From an uncultured Pelagibacteraceae bacterium (lineage in GTDB: Bacteria; Pseudomonadota; Alphaproteobacteria; Pelagibacterales; Pelagibacteraceae), in NCBI GenBank assembly GCA_902567785.1, contig CACFOR010000003.1, positions 109,504 through 173,503 on the forward strand: a DNA stretch of 64,000 nt, given 5' to 3'. Below, piece by piece: positions 17,824-24,955 of the stretch. How positions within the stretch are numbered: position 1 is the first letter of the stretch; every line of letters begins with the position of its first letter. Made by a program: the position numbers and the translations under genes. The notes below the pieces were generated by a model that saw nothing but the letters and a program-made list of their open reading frames with translations, made no database searches and was not told where the DNA came from.

Positions 17824-18792
17824 ATGTATTTTAATCAAAATAACAACTTTTATCATGGAATTGTATTTCATCATTTCCACGATGATGGAATTCACACAAA
17901 AGGTCAGGGTTCAATAGATAAAGATGATTTATATAAAATGATAAATTTTATAGGAAGAAATAATATTTTAAATGCTGATGAATTTTTTGAAAAATTTAAG
18001 AATAACAAACTTAAAAATAATGAAGTTTGTTTAACTTTTGATGATGCTATAAAATGCCAAATTGATATTGCTTTACCTGTTTTAGAAGAACTTAAAATCA
18101 AAAGTTTCTTTTTTGCTCATACTTCAATGTTTCAAAACAAACCAGATAATTTAGAAATTTTTAGATATTTTAGAATAAATTATTTTAATAGCGTAGATGA
18201 GTTTTATAACGATTTTTATAAAGTTTTAGATAAAGATTTGAAGTCCTTTTTTGAGAAAAATAGCGTTGTAATCAAAGAAAAAAAAATTAAATTTCCTTTC
18301 CATACAATATCAGATATTAAATTTAGATTGGTTAGGGATAATTTTTTGACCAAAAGTCAATATGAAGAAATCATGTTTTTAATGTTTAAAGAAAAACAAT
18401 TCAATCATTATGATTTTTATAAAAAACTTTTTTTTCAAAAAAGTGATTTACAAACACTTAATAATCTAGGACATTTAGTTGGTTTACATTCACATAATCA
18501 TCCAACATTATTAGAAAATTTAGGTTATGATGAACAGAAAAATGAATATGAGAGATGTTTATCTTTCATTTCTGATATTTTAAATAAACCAAAAAATGAA
18601 ATCAAATCCATGTCCCATCCTTGTGGCAGTTATAATGAGCACACACTACAAATTTTAAAAGAACTAGGAATTGAGTTAGGTTTTAAATCAATAATGACTA
18701 TTGAACCAGAAAAGGGTATGACAAAAGTTAACAATTCTTTTTTAGAAATAGCAAGAGAAGATCATTCTAATATATATGAAAGAATGAATTGA
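17824..18792 (+). CDS. Polysaccharide deacetylase (NodB-like), island cassette 2
   Basis: The protein has the NodB-type blocks: LTFDDA at residues 70-75 (the Asp pair), LHSHNHP at 221-227 (metal-binding His), and SHPCGSYN at 264-271, equivalent to the Arg/Pro block. An early HHFHDDG segment is also seen. Length is 322 residues. The family removes N- or O-acetyl groups from sugars. There is no signal peptide, so a cytosolic or lipid-linked sugar substrate is plausible. Its TGA overlaps the ATG of the formyltransferase, linking deacetylation with formylation of the freed amine as a testable pathway. Confidence 0.8.
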   Translation: MYFNQNNNFYHGIVFHHFHDDGIHTKGQGSIDKDDLYKMINFIGRNNILNADEFFEKFKNNKLKNNEVCLTFDDAIKCQIDIALPVLEELKIKSFFFAHTSMFQNKPDNLEIFRYFRINYFNSVDEFYNDFYKVLDKDLKSFFEKNSVVIKEKKIKFPFHTISDIKFRLVRDNFLTKSQYEEIMFLMFKEKQFNHYDFYKKLFFQKSDLQTLNNLGHLVGLHSHNHPTLLENLGYDEQKNEYERCLSFISDILNKPKNEIKSMSHPCGSYNEHTLQILKELGIELGFKSIMTIEPEKGMTKVNNSFLEIAREDHSNIYERMN

Positions 18793-19580
18793 TGAAAATT
18801 ACCTTATTTACTTCTAATAAAAATAGACACAATTATTTAATCAATTTGTTATCAGAGGTATCGGATGAATTTTATGTTATCCAGGAATGTGACACTATCT
18901 TTGAAGGGGTTGTTTCAGGTCATTATCAAGTATCTTCAACTATGAAAAAATATTTTGAAAATGTTAATAATGCTCAATCCAAATTATTCGGTAATTTATA
19001 TGTAAATAATAAAAAGAAAAATATTAAAATTTTACCTATGATTTTTGGAGATTTAAATCAATGCTCAATGAATTTATTGTCGGATTTTTTAAAAAGCGAT
19101 GTTTATGTTGTTTTTGGTTCTAGTTATATCAAAGGTGAACTCGTAGATTTTCTGGTTAAACAAAAAACAATAAATGTTCACGCTGGTGTTTCGCCATATT
19201 ATAGAGGGACTGATTGTAACTTTTGGGCATTATATGATAACAACCCACATTTAGTAGGAGCAACAGTTCATTTACTTTCTAAAGGATTGGATAGTGGTCC
19301 AATGCTTTATCACGCTATGTCTAATTTAAAAACTAATCCTTTTGAATACACAATGTCTACCGTTAAGTCAGCATTCCACTCTATCGCAGAGAGAATTAAA
19401 GATGGTTCTATTTTTACAATTAAACCCGTTGTTCAAGATAAAATTAAAGAGGTCAGATATTCAAAAAAAAGTGAGTTTACCGAAGAGGTAGTAAAAGAAT
19501 ATTTTGGAAAGAAAATAGATTTAAACAGCAAAAAATTTGATAACACTTTGTTGAAAGAACCATTTTTTTTAAATAATTAA
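18792..19580 (+). CDS. Formyltransferase-family protein, island cassette 2
   Basis: The segment NVHAGVSPYYRGTDCNFWAL followed by GATVHLLSKGLDSGPML matches the formyltransferase N-terminal domain (Fmt, PurN, ArnA, sugar N-formyltransferases). With the ATG at 18792, the catalytic triad reads Asn128, His130 and Asp167. Length is 262, shorter than Met-tRNA formyltransferase and lacking its C-terminal domain, so a sugar or other amine substrate with 10-formyl-THF is more likely. A TTG three bases earlier is possible but less likely than the ATG that overlaps the upstream stop. Confidence 0.78.
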   Translation: MKITLFTSNKNRHNYLINLLSEVSDEFYVIQECDTIFEGVVSGHYQVSSTMKKYFENVNNAQSKLFGNLYVNNKKKNIKILPMIFGDLNQCSMNLLSDFLKSDVYVVFGSSYIKGELVDFLVKQKTINVHAGVSPYYRGTDCNFWALYDNNPHLVGATVHLLSKGLDSGPMLYHAMSNLKTNPFEYTMSTVKSAFHSIAERIKDGSIFTIKPVVQDKIKEVRYSKKSEFTEEVVKEYFGKKIDLNSKKFDNTLLKEPFFLNN

Positions 19581-19648
19581 ACCCTACTCTCCACATATCG
19601 TCTTATTTTTGTGTTTAGACTTCATCAAACTTCATTAAGGTTTAAAGA

Positions 19649-19802
19649 GGGGCGTTCTGTGCCCCCCGAGACCCAAATTTATATTATCAAATATAGGTTA
19701 TAGCAATACTTCACTGAAAACTTCACTGAGAGTTTGACCATATTTCTAAAACCTTGCTTCTCGACTTCACTGAGAATCGGGGTTAAATTTAAATTATGAA
19801 AA
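19649..19802 (+). repeat. Direct repeat C: ssrA-end copy plus 3x ACTTCACTGA tail
   Basis: A 154-base near twin of the element at 17659-17811. Its head, GGGGCGTTCTGT, is identical over 12 bases to the ssrA end at 22849. ACTTCACTGA occurs at 19708, 19720 and 19764. It sits 22 bases before the first gene of cassette 3. The stretch 19581-19648 between the formyltransferase and the repeat shows no gene. Confidence 0.85.
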
Positions 19803-19824
19803 GAGGGATTAAAAAATAACTCTT

Positions 19825-20556
19825 ATGCCAAAGAGAAATCCATTAAGGTTAAGTAGATCTAGATGGGATAATTTTATTAAATGTCCCAAATGCTTTTATC
19901 TAAAAGAGAAGCATAATATAAACCCACCAGGTCAACCAGGTCATCCGATCAATTCGAGAGTTGATACACTTTTAAAAGAAGAATTCGATATACTAAGAAG
20001 TGAAGGTAAAAAACATCCTATCTTTAAAGAATATAATTTAAATTTTATTCCTTATAATAAACTTGATCCAGAGGTTCTTAAAAATTACAGGACCAACTCT
20101 AAAGGTGTAGAAGCAAAATCTCAAAAAACAAAATATACTTTATGTGGTTCATTAGATGATTTGTGGTTTAATTTAGATACTGATGAAATAGTAGTTCTAG
20201 ATTACAAAGCAACATCTAATAAAAAACTTGAAGACTACAAAACTTCTACCAAACACTATCATAAGTCTTATCTTAGACAGTTAGATTTTTATGCATATTT
20301 GTTGAAACTAAATGATTTTAAAGTACATAAAATTGGTTATTGGTTAATTTGTAATGCTGCTGATGAAAATCAAAAAACTTTTAATAATAATGTTAATTTT
20401 AAAACATCTATATTGTCATATGAATTAAAAACTGACTATATTGAAGATACTTTGATAGAGTTAGAGAAATGTCTTGAAAAAAACAAACCCCCAATTTCAG
20501 GTAATGATTGTGATAATTGTAGGTGGTTTGATGAAAGAAAAAGTATCAATATATAA
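19825..20556 (+). CDS. PD-(D/E)XK nuclease, RecB/Cas4-like, four-Cys
   Basis: The N-terminus has SRSRWDNFIKCPKCFYL, the usual opening of RecB/Cas4-family nucleases. The catalytic core is seen as GSLDDL (Asp111/112), VVLDYKAT (Asp126, Lys128) and RQLDFYAYLL (Gln152, Tyr156). Cys20 and Cys23 plus Cys229 and Cys232 could ligate an Fe-S cluster or zinc, as in Cas4/AddB relatives. Length is 243. No Cas genes or CRISPR array are present. With the EVE-like protein, endonuclease and methyltransferase downstream, it probably serves in DNA defence or element maintenance. Confidence 0.8.
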   Translation: MPKRNPLRLSRSRWDNFIKCPKCFYLKEKHNINPPGQPGHPINSRVDTLLKEEFDILRSEGKKHPIFKEYNLNFIPYNKLDPEVLKNYRTNSKGVEAKSQKTKYTLCGSLDDLWFNLDTDEIVVLDYKATSNKKLEDYKTSTKHYHKSYLRQLDFYAYLLKLNDFKVHKIGYWLICNAADENQKTFNNNVNFKTSILSYELKTDYIEDTLIELEKCLEKNKPPISGNDCDNCRWFDERKSINI

Positions 20557-20566
20557 TTAAATATAA

Positions 20567-21001
20567 ATGAGTAGTTATTATTGCTTAGTCACATCAGACA
20601 CCGAAACAAAGTTTGCTAGAGATATAATTAATAGTAGACTTAAAGAAAAAAAATACCCGCTTTATAAGAAAACACCTTTTCTTAATGAAATTAAAAAAAA
20701 TGATGAAGTTGTATTTTATTTAGCGGGAAAAGGTGAAAACTCACAATCATTTGTAGCAACAGCAAAAATTTTATCTATTGAAACAATTAACAACACTGCA
20801 GTTATTGATCCTGATAACAATAATAAAATTGTGATAAAATATTTAAATCTCGATAATATAAATTTTTTTGAAAAAAGGATAAACATAAAATCTATTCTTG
20901 ACAATTTAAATTTTATTAAAAATAAAAAGCACTATGGAGTCAATTTAGTAGGTGGTGTATCAAAAATTAAATATGAAGATTTTAAAACAATAAATAAATA
21001 A
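20567..21001 (+). CDS. EVE/PUA-like domain protein
   Basis: A 144-residue protein consisting of a single domain. The opening SYYCLVTSDTETKFARDI and the block IKKNDEVVFYLAGKGENSQSF resemble EVE-like PUA domains, in which a Tyr/Trp-rich pocket reads modified bases such as methylcytosine. It starts ten bases after the nuclease gene and is followed, 36 bases on, by a restriction-type endonuclease and an m5C methyltransferase. A modified-base reader in such a set is biologically coherent. The domain call is by pattern only and moderately sure. Confidence 0.6.
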   Translation: MSSYYCLVTSDTETKFARDIINSRLKEKKYPLYKKTPFLNEIKKNDEVVFYLAGKGENSQSFVATAKILSIETINNTAVIDPDNNNKIVIKYLNLDNINFFEKRINIKSILDNLNFIKNKKHYGVNLVGGVSKIKYEDFKTINK

Positions 21002-21037
21002 CTGGATCGTATCACGCTAAAATGCAAATATGCCTAA

Positions 21038-21868
21038 ATGGCATGGAATGATTCTGAAGATAAAACAAAAATTTTTCTAGACAAAAAAATATCTCAATGG
21101 GCAAAAAATAATCCTGAATTTAAAAAAATACACACTAATTCTAAAGGTGGTTCAGACTCCACTCAACCAGATATAGAAATTTTTAAAAAAAATAAAATTA
21201 TTTTTAATATTGAGATAAAAGAGGATAATTCACAAATTGGACAGTTTGTAATAATCCCAGATAACTCCTCAAAAAAATTTGTTTTAGGTGATATTAAAGG
21301 CAATAGATTAAGAACTGCTAAAATTAATGAGTATATGAATAAAAATTTCGATAATTACAATAAACCTACAACAGCGGGTTTGGTTCTTGGGTGTTCGGAT
21401 AAAATTATATACGATTGTATAAAAAATTTTTTAGAGGAGAAGAATAATAGATATATTGCTTGTAAAATTAAAGAAACTATTAAAATTATTCATTATAAAA
21501 AATTTAGTGATTTTTTTTCTGCTAAGGCGATTTATAGAAAAAAAAAGAGTGGATCTTCACCTGTATCTAGTAAATCTACTATTGATTTAAAAAAAAAAGT
21601 AAAAGATGAATTTAATTCGGTAGATGTAAAATTTACTAAAGATAAAAAATTTTTTTTTAAAAGTCAGGCAAAAAATTTACTTGGAAAATATTTTTTATTA
21701 GATGATGATAAATATTTTATATCAAAAAAAAAATATGGCGATTTTTACAGAATTACTAAAACAAGTAAGACAAATAACCCTAACGTGATCTTTGTAATTT
21801 CAATGAAAGATAAAAACAAAAAAGATAATATAGATTTATTAAAAAAGGATTTGATGGAAAATGATTAA
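21038..21868 (+). CDS. Putative restriction endonuclease, PD-(D/E)XK
   Basis: PDIEIFKKNKIIFNIEIKE at residues 44-62 gives Pro44-Asp45 and Glu59-Ile60-Lys61, the spacing expected of a PD-(D/E)XK catalytic site. A GGSDSTQ segment just before it is also typical. The C-terminal 100 residues form a lysine-rich second domain that could bind DNA. The stop overlaps the methyltransferase start by eight bases, the usual coupling of restriction and modification genes. No close family is recognised, so the name rests on the active site and context. Confidence 0.68.
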   Translation: MAWNDSEDKTKIFLDKKISQWAKNNPEFKKIHTNSKGGSDSTQPDIEIFKKNKIIFNIEIKEDNSQIGQFVIIPDNSSKKFVLGDIKGNRLRTAKINEYMNKNFDNYNKPTTAGLVLGCSDKIIYDCIKNFLEEKNNRYIACKIKETIKIIHYKKFSDFFSAKAIYRKKKSGSSPVSSKSTIDLKKKVKDEFNSVDVKFTKDKKFFFKSQAKNLLGKYFLLDDDKYFISKKKYGDFYRITKTSKTNNPNVIFVISMKDKNKKDNIDLLKKDLMEND

Positions 21869-22820
21869 ATTTATTGATTTATTTTGTGGAATAGGAGGAT
21901 TCCATTTGGCAATGAGAGGCATTAAATCAAAATGTGTGTTTGCTTCTGAATGGGATAAAAATTGTCAAGATGTATACGAAAAAAACTTCAAAATAAAACC
22001 CAATGGAGACATAACAAATATTGATGAGAAAAATATTCCCAAACATGATTTATTATTTGCGGGATTTCCTTGTCAGGCATTTAGTATATCAGGAAAAAGA
22101 CTTGGTTTTGAAGATTCTCGTGGAACTTTATTTTTTGATGTTGCGAGAATTATTAAATTTCATAATCCTAAAGTAGTATTTTTAGAAAACGTTAAAAATT
22201 TCCTAAGGCATGATAATGGCAAAACAATGCGAGTAGTAAAATCTATTTTGGAAGAACTAAATTATGATGTTTTCTTCTCTTTATTAAATTCTGCAAAATA
22301 TGGAGTGCCTCAAAGCAGGGAAAGAATTTACATAGTTGCCTTCAAAAAAAATTTAAAGGTTAAAGAATTTAATTTTCCGAAACCTTCCAACAATTCGATT
22401 AGTTTAAAAAGTATTTTACTTTCAGATAAAATAACTCAGAAATATGTTATTAAAAGAAAGGACGTTTTTTTAAAAAAAATATCTATCCAAAAAGATATCT
22501 TTGGAGCATACCCGCAAAAACCAATTAGAGTTGGACATGTTAATAAAGGAGGACAGGGAGAGAGGATATATAGTGAATATGGTCACGCAACTGCAATGAC
22601 AGCATATGGTGGTGGCATAGGGTCTAAAACTGGTCTTTATCTTGTAAATAATAAAATTAGAAAACTTGCACCAAGAGAATGTGCAAGAATTTTTGGTTTT
22701 CCAGAAAAATTTAAAATTCATGAAAATTCCAATGTTGTTTATAAACAGTTTGGCAACAGCGTGGTGGTAAATGTTGTTTCTTTAATAATTAAGGAAATTA
22801 TAAAAAAGAAATTGTTTTAA
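21861..22820 (+). CDS. DNA (cytosine-5) methyltransferase
   Basis: All main m5C motifs are visible: I, IDLFCGIGGFHLA (residues 5-17); IV, GFPCQAFSISG with catalytic Cys71; VI, ENVKNF (109-114); VIII, QSRERIYIV (151-159); and X, QFGNSVVVNVV near the C-terminus. Length is 319, close to HhaI-type enzymes with a short target-recognition region (about 190-255). It methylates cytosine at C5 in a specific DNA site that cannot be predicted. It is the likely protective partner of the endonuclease it overlaps. It ends 29 bases from the ssrA 3' end. Confidence 0.93.
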   Translation: MIKFIDLFCGIGGFHLAMRGIKSKCVFASEWDKNCQDVYEKNFKIKPNGDITNIDEKNIPKHDLLFAGFPCQAFSISGKRLGFEDSRGTLFFDVARIIKFHNPKVVFLENVKNFLRHDNGKTMRVVKSILEELNYDVFFSLLNSAKYGVPQSRERIYIVAFKKNLKVKEFNFPKPSNNSISLKSILLSDKITQKYVIKRKDVFLKKISIQKDIFGAYPQKPIRVGHVNKGGQGERIYSEYGHATAMTAYGGGIGSKTGLYLVNNKIRKLAPRECARIFGFPEKFKIHENSNVVYKQFGNSVVVNVVSLIIKEIIKKKLF

Positions 22821-22848
22821 AAAATAAAGAAGGAATTTTGTTTTAAAA

Positions 22849-22880
22849 GGGGCGTTCTGTTGCCCGGTGCCCCAGACCGC
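22849..22880. repeat. ssrA 3'-end copy D (intact tmRNA end, island right boundary)
   Basis: This segment is both the 3' end of the tmRNA coding piece on the minus strand and the reference for copies A, B and C. On the minus strand GGGC-AACAGAAC-GCCC forms a hairpin followed by TTTT, so it may also end transcription. Confidence 0.6.
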
Positions 22881-23103
22881 GCTTTCTTAAATAAATTTAA
22901 GCAGCGAGAGCAAATTTATCATTTGCAATTATATATTAGCCCGATAACGACGGAGCAATCCCGAACGAAAGAATAGCCTTTAGACACTAGTCGAATCTAA
23001 TTCACCCCCATAAGTTGTATATGGTGGAGGTGGTGGGTAATGCTCCCACGTCCTCAATGTTTATTACGAAATTCGTTTATCGTCATAGTTGGAAATCCAA
23101 CTC
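22849..23103 (-). ncRNA. ssrA: tmRNA, circularly permuted two-piece form
   Basis: Read on the minus strand, an acceptor piece ends CACCTCC-ACCA (CCA ending at 23022). After 12 bases a coding piece begins GGGGGTG (23009). These two seven-base strands pair fully, with one G-U. The sequence GAATTAGATTCGAC follows, as at the 5' end of ordinary tmRNA. The tag frame at 22926-22897 reads ANDKFALAA then TAA, with the expected Leu-Ala-Ala end. Order acceptor-then-coding is the permuted alphaproteobacterial form. It rescues stalled ribosomes and tags products for ClpXP. The T-loop reads AGCATTA, not the usual TTCRANY. The 5' limit is approximate. Confidence 0.88.
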
Positions 23104-23107
23104 TAAT

Positions 23108-23135
23108 AATATAAAACTTTATTTTAAAGATTCAA
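23108..23135 (-). promoter_or_regulatory. Probable ssrA promoter
   Basis: On the minus strand, TTGAAT and TATATT are separated by 16 bases, placing a start of transcription close to 23100, just before the tmRNA acceptor piece. Sigma70-like by eye; AT-rich surroundings lower certainty. Confidence 0.4.
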
Positions 23136-23149
23136 TTTATTTATTGTAA

Positions 23150-24097
23150 ATGACACTCTCAGAACAACAAAAAAAAGAGATACTTGAACAACAAGCTCAA
23201 AAAAATACTACAAAAAGGGTTACATCCCCTGAATTAGAAAAAATTTTATATGAAGCTGTCCCAGTTCTAGACCATGGATTTGTTAGAGTTGTTGATTATA
23301 TGGGAGATGATAGTTCAATAGTACAATCAGCTAGAGTTTCATATGGAAAAGGAACAAAAAAAGTTTCAACTGACAGCGGTTTAATTAAATATTTAATGAG
23401 GCATAGACATAGCACTCCATTTGAAATGTGTGAAATAAAATATCATGTAAAACTACCTATATTTATAGCAAGACAATGGATTAGACATAGAACAGCAAAT
23501 GTTAATGAGTACTCAGCGCGGTATTCAATATTAGATAAAGAATTTTATATGCCAACAAAAGATCATCTAGCAGCACAGTCAAGAAGCAATAGACAAGGCA
23601 GAGGAGATCTAATTAATGGCAAACAAGCGGACGAAATTTTAAATATTTTAAAAAAAGATGCTAAACAAACTTATGATAATTATGAATTAATGCTGAACGA
23701 AAGATTTGATGGTAGTGTTATAAATGAAAACAACAAAGGTTTAGCAAGAGAATTAGCAAGAATGAATTTAACTTTAAATACATATACACAGTGGTATTGG
23801 AAAACAGATTTATTAAATTTATTAAATTTTTTATCTCTACGTTCAGATAGTCATGCACAATATGAAATAAGAGCTTACGCAGATGTTATGATAGAGAGTT
23901 TAAAAAAATGGGTACCAATAACATTTGATGCATTTATGGATTATAGAGTGGGAGGTATGGAATTGTCTGCTAAAGCTAAATCTGTAATTCAAAAAATGAT
24001 AAAAGGCGAAAAATGTGATTTTGATACATCTTTGCTTTCAAAGAGAGAATGGAATGAGTTAATGGAATCTTTTGGTTTTAAAGAAAAGATCCTTTAA
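23150..24097 (+). CDS. thyX: FAD-dependent thymidylate synthase
   Basis: The diagnostic ThyX signature [11 protein letters not shown] (Arg112, His113, Arg114 and Ser122) is present, preceded by [10 protein letters not shown] at 84-93. The enzyme makes dTMP from dUMP with methylene-THF and FADH2, needing no separate dihydrofolate reductase step. Length (315) is normal for alphaproteobacteria, with a short N-terminal extension. It is transcribed divergently from ssrA and overlaps the convergent mrp gene by 20 bases at its 3' end. Confidence 0.95.
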   Translation: MTLSEQQKKEILEQQAQKNTTKRVTSPELEKILYEAVPVLDHGFVRVVDYMGDDSSIVQSARVSYGKGTKKVSTDSGLIKYLMRHRHSTPFEMCEIKYHVKLPIFIARQWIRHRTANVNEYSARYSILDKEFYMPTKDHLAAQSRSNRQGRGDLINGKQADEILNILKKDAKQTYDNYELMLNERFDGSVINENNKGLARELARMNLTLNTYTQWYWKTDLLNLLNFLSLRSDSHAQYEIRAYADVMIESLKKWVPITFDAFMDYRVGGMELSAKAKSVIQKMIKGEKCDFDTSLLSKREWNELMESFGFKEKIL

Positions 24098-24905
24098 TTT
24101 TTGTAGCTATTTCTTTAAAAATTTTAGAAATTTTATGATCTGGGTTTATTTCTACAAGAGGTTTTCCAGAATCAGCGGCAACTCTTAAATCAATATTAAT
24201 TGGTATTTTTCCAAGAAACTCTTTTTTATAATCTTTAGCAACTTTTTCTACACCATCTTTTCCAAAAATATTATATTTTTTACCCTCATCAGTTTCAAAA
24301 AAACTCATATTATCTACGAGACCAAGTATGGGTACTTTTAATTTATCAAACATATTAATTCCTCTTTTAACATCTAGGAGCGCAATCTCTTGTGGAGTCG
24401 AAACAATAATTACGCCATCAACTTTAATTTCTTGAGCAAACGTTAATTGTGTGTCTCCCGTTCCAGGAGGCATATCTACAATGATAAAATCTAAATCACT
24501 CCAAAGAACTTTTTGAGTGAAAGTTTTTATTGCACTTGTAACCATGGGGCCCCTCCAAATCATGGGAGTATCTTTATCAACCAAAAAACCAATGGACATA
24601 CACTGAATGCCATATTGGTTAATTGGTATCATGCTTTTTCCGTCTTCACTTTTTGGTTTTTCATTTATAGACATCATTTTAGGTAGCGAAGGACCATAAA
24701 TATCAGCGTCAAGAATTCCTACTTTTAATCCAATAGTTTTTAAAGCTAGGGCAAAATTCATGGCAAATGTTGATTTGCCAACACCTCCTTTGGCACTAGA
24801 TATTGCTATGGTGAATTTGGTGCCTTTTATGGGATTTTTGGTAAAACTTCTCGGAGCTGTGTTTTTTTTAAAAGCATCGCTTAAACCAGTAGTCTTTTTG
24901 TCCAT
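24078..24905 (-). CDS. mrp: Mrp/ApbC family Fe-S cluster carrier ATPase
   Basis: The deviant Walker [13 protein letters not shown] lies at residues 34-45, and the switch block [16 protein letters not shown] further on; both define Mrp/NBP35-type P-loop proteins. The ATG at 24905 is chosen because GGAA precedes it closely and a longer form would need a TTG at 24932. The mature length is then 275 residues. It lacks the N-terminal DUF59 domain found in many Mrp proteins, and the CXXC cluster-binding pair is not obvious. Its role is probably cytosolic Fe-S cluster delivery. Confidence 0.85.
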   Translation of the reverse strand: MDKKTTGLSDAFKKNTAPRSFTKNPIKGTKFTIAISSAKGGVGKSTFAMNFALALKTIGLKVGILDADIYGPSLPKMMSINEKPKSEDGKSMIPINQYGIQCMSIGFLVDKDTPMIWRGPMVTSAIKTFTQKVLWSDLDFIIVDMPPGTGDTQLTFAQEIKVDGVIIVSTPQEIALLDVKRGINMFDKLKVPILGLVDNMSFFETDEGKKYNIFGKDGVEKVAKDYKKEFLGKIPINIDLRVAADSGKPLVEINPDHKISKIFKEIATKIKGSFL

Positions 24906-24955
24906 ATTTCCTATCTTAACTTGTTTTTGCAAATAAAATCACTATATAAAGTGTC

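Larger units (their letters stand above)
17297..22880. mobile_element. Genomic island of three cassettes at the 3' end of ssrA
   Basis: The segment is bounded on the right by the 3' end of the minus-strand tmRNA gene (22849-22880) and on the left by a near copy of that end (17297-17325). Two further copies (17659 and 19649) split it into cassettes. Cargo: an unknown 98-aa protein; a deacetylase plus a formyltransferase; and a nuclease, EVE-like protein, endonuclease and m5C methyltransferase. No integrase, transposase or phage gene is present. tmRNA genes are known targets of tyrosine recombinases. The island interpretation is inference from repeats plus cargo. Confidence 0.6.

Noticed and set aside
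17802-17832. Tiny leader peptides starting at the ATG at the end of repeats B and C (9 and 7 codons)
   Set aside because: The peptides differ completely beyond the repeat and have no clear ribosome binding site, so chance frames are more likely.
19825-22820. CRISPR-Cas remnant, because of the Cas4-like nuclease
   Set aside because: No spaced repeat array and no other Cas protein is visible in the window; Cas4-like nucleases also occur outside CRISPR systems.
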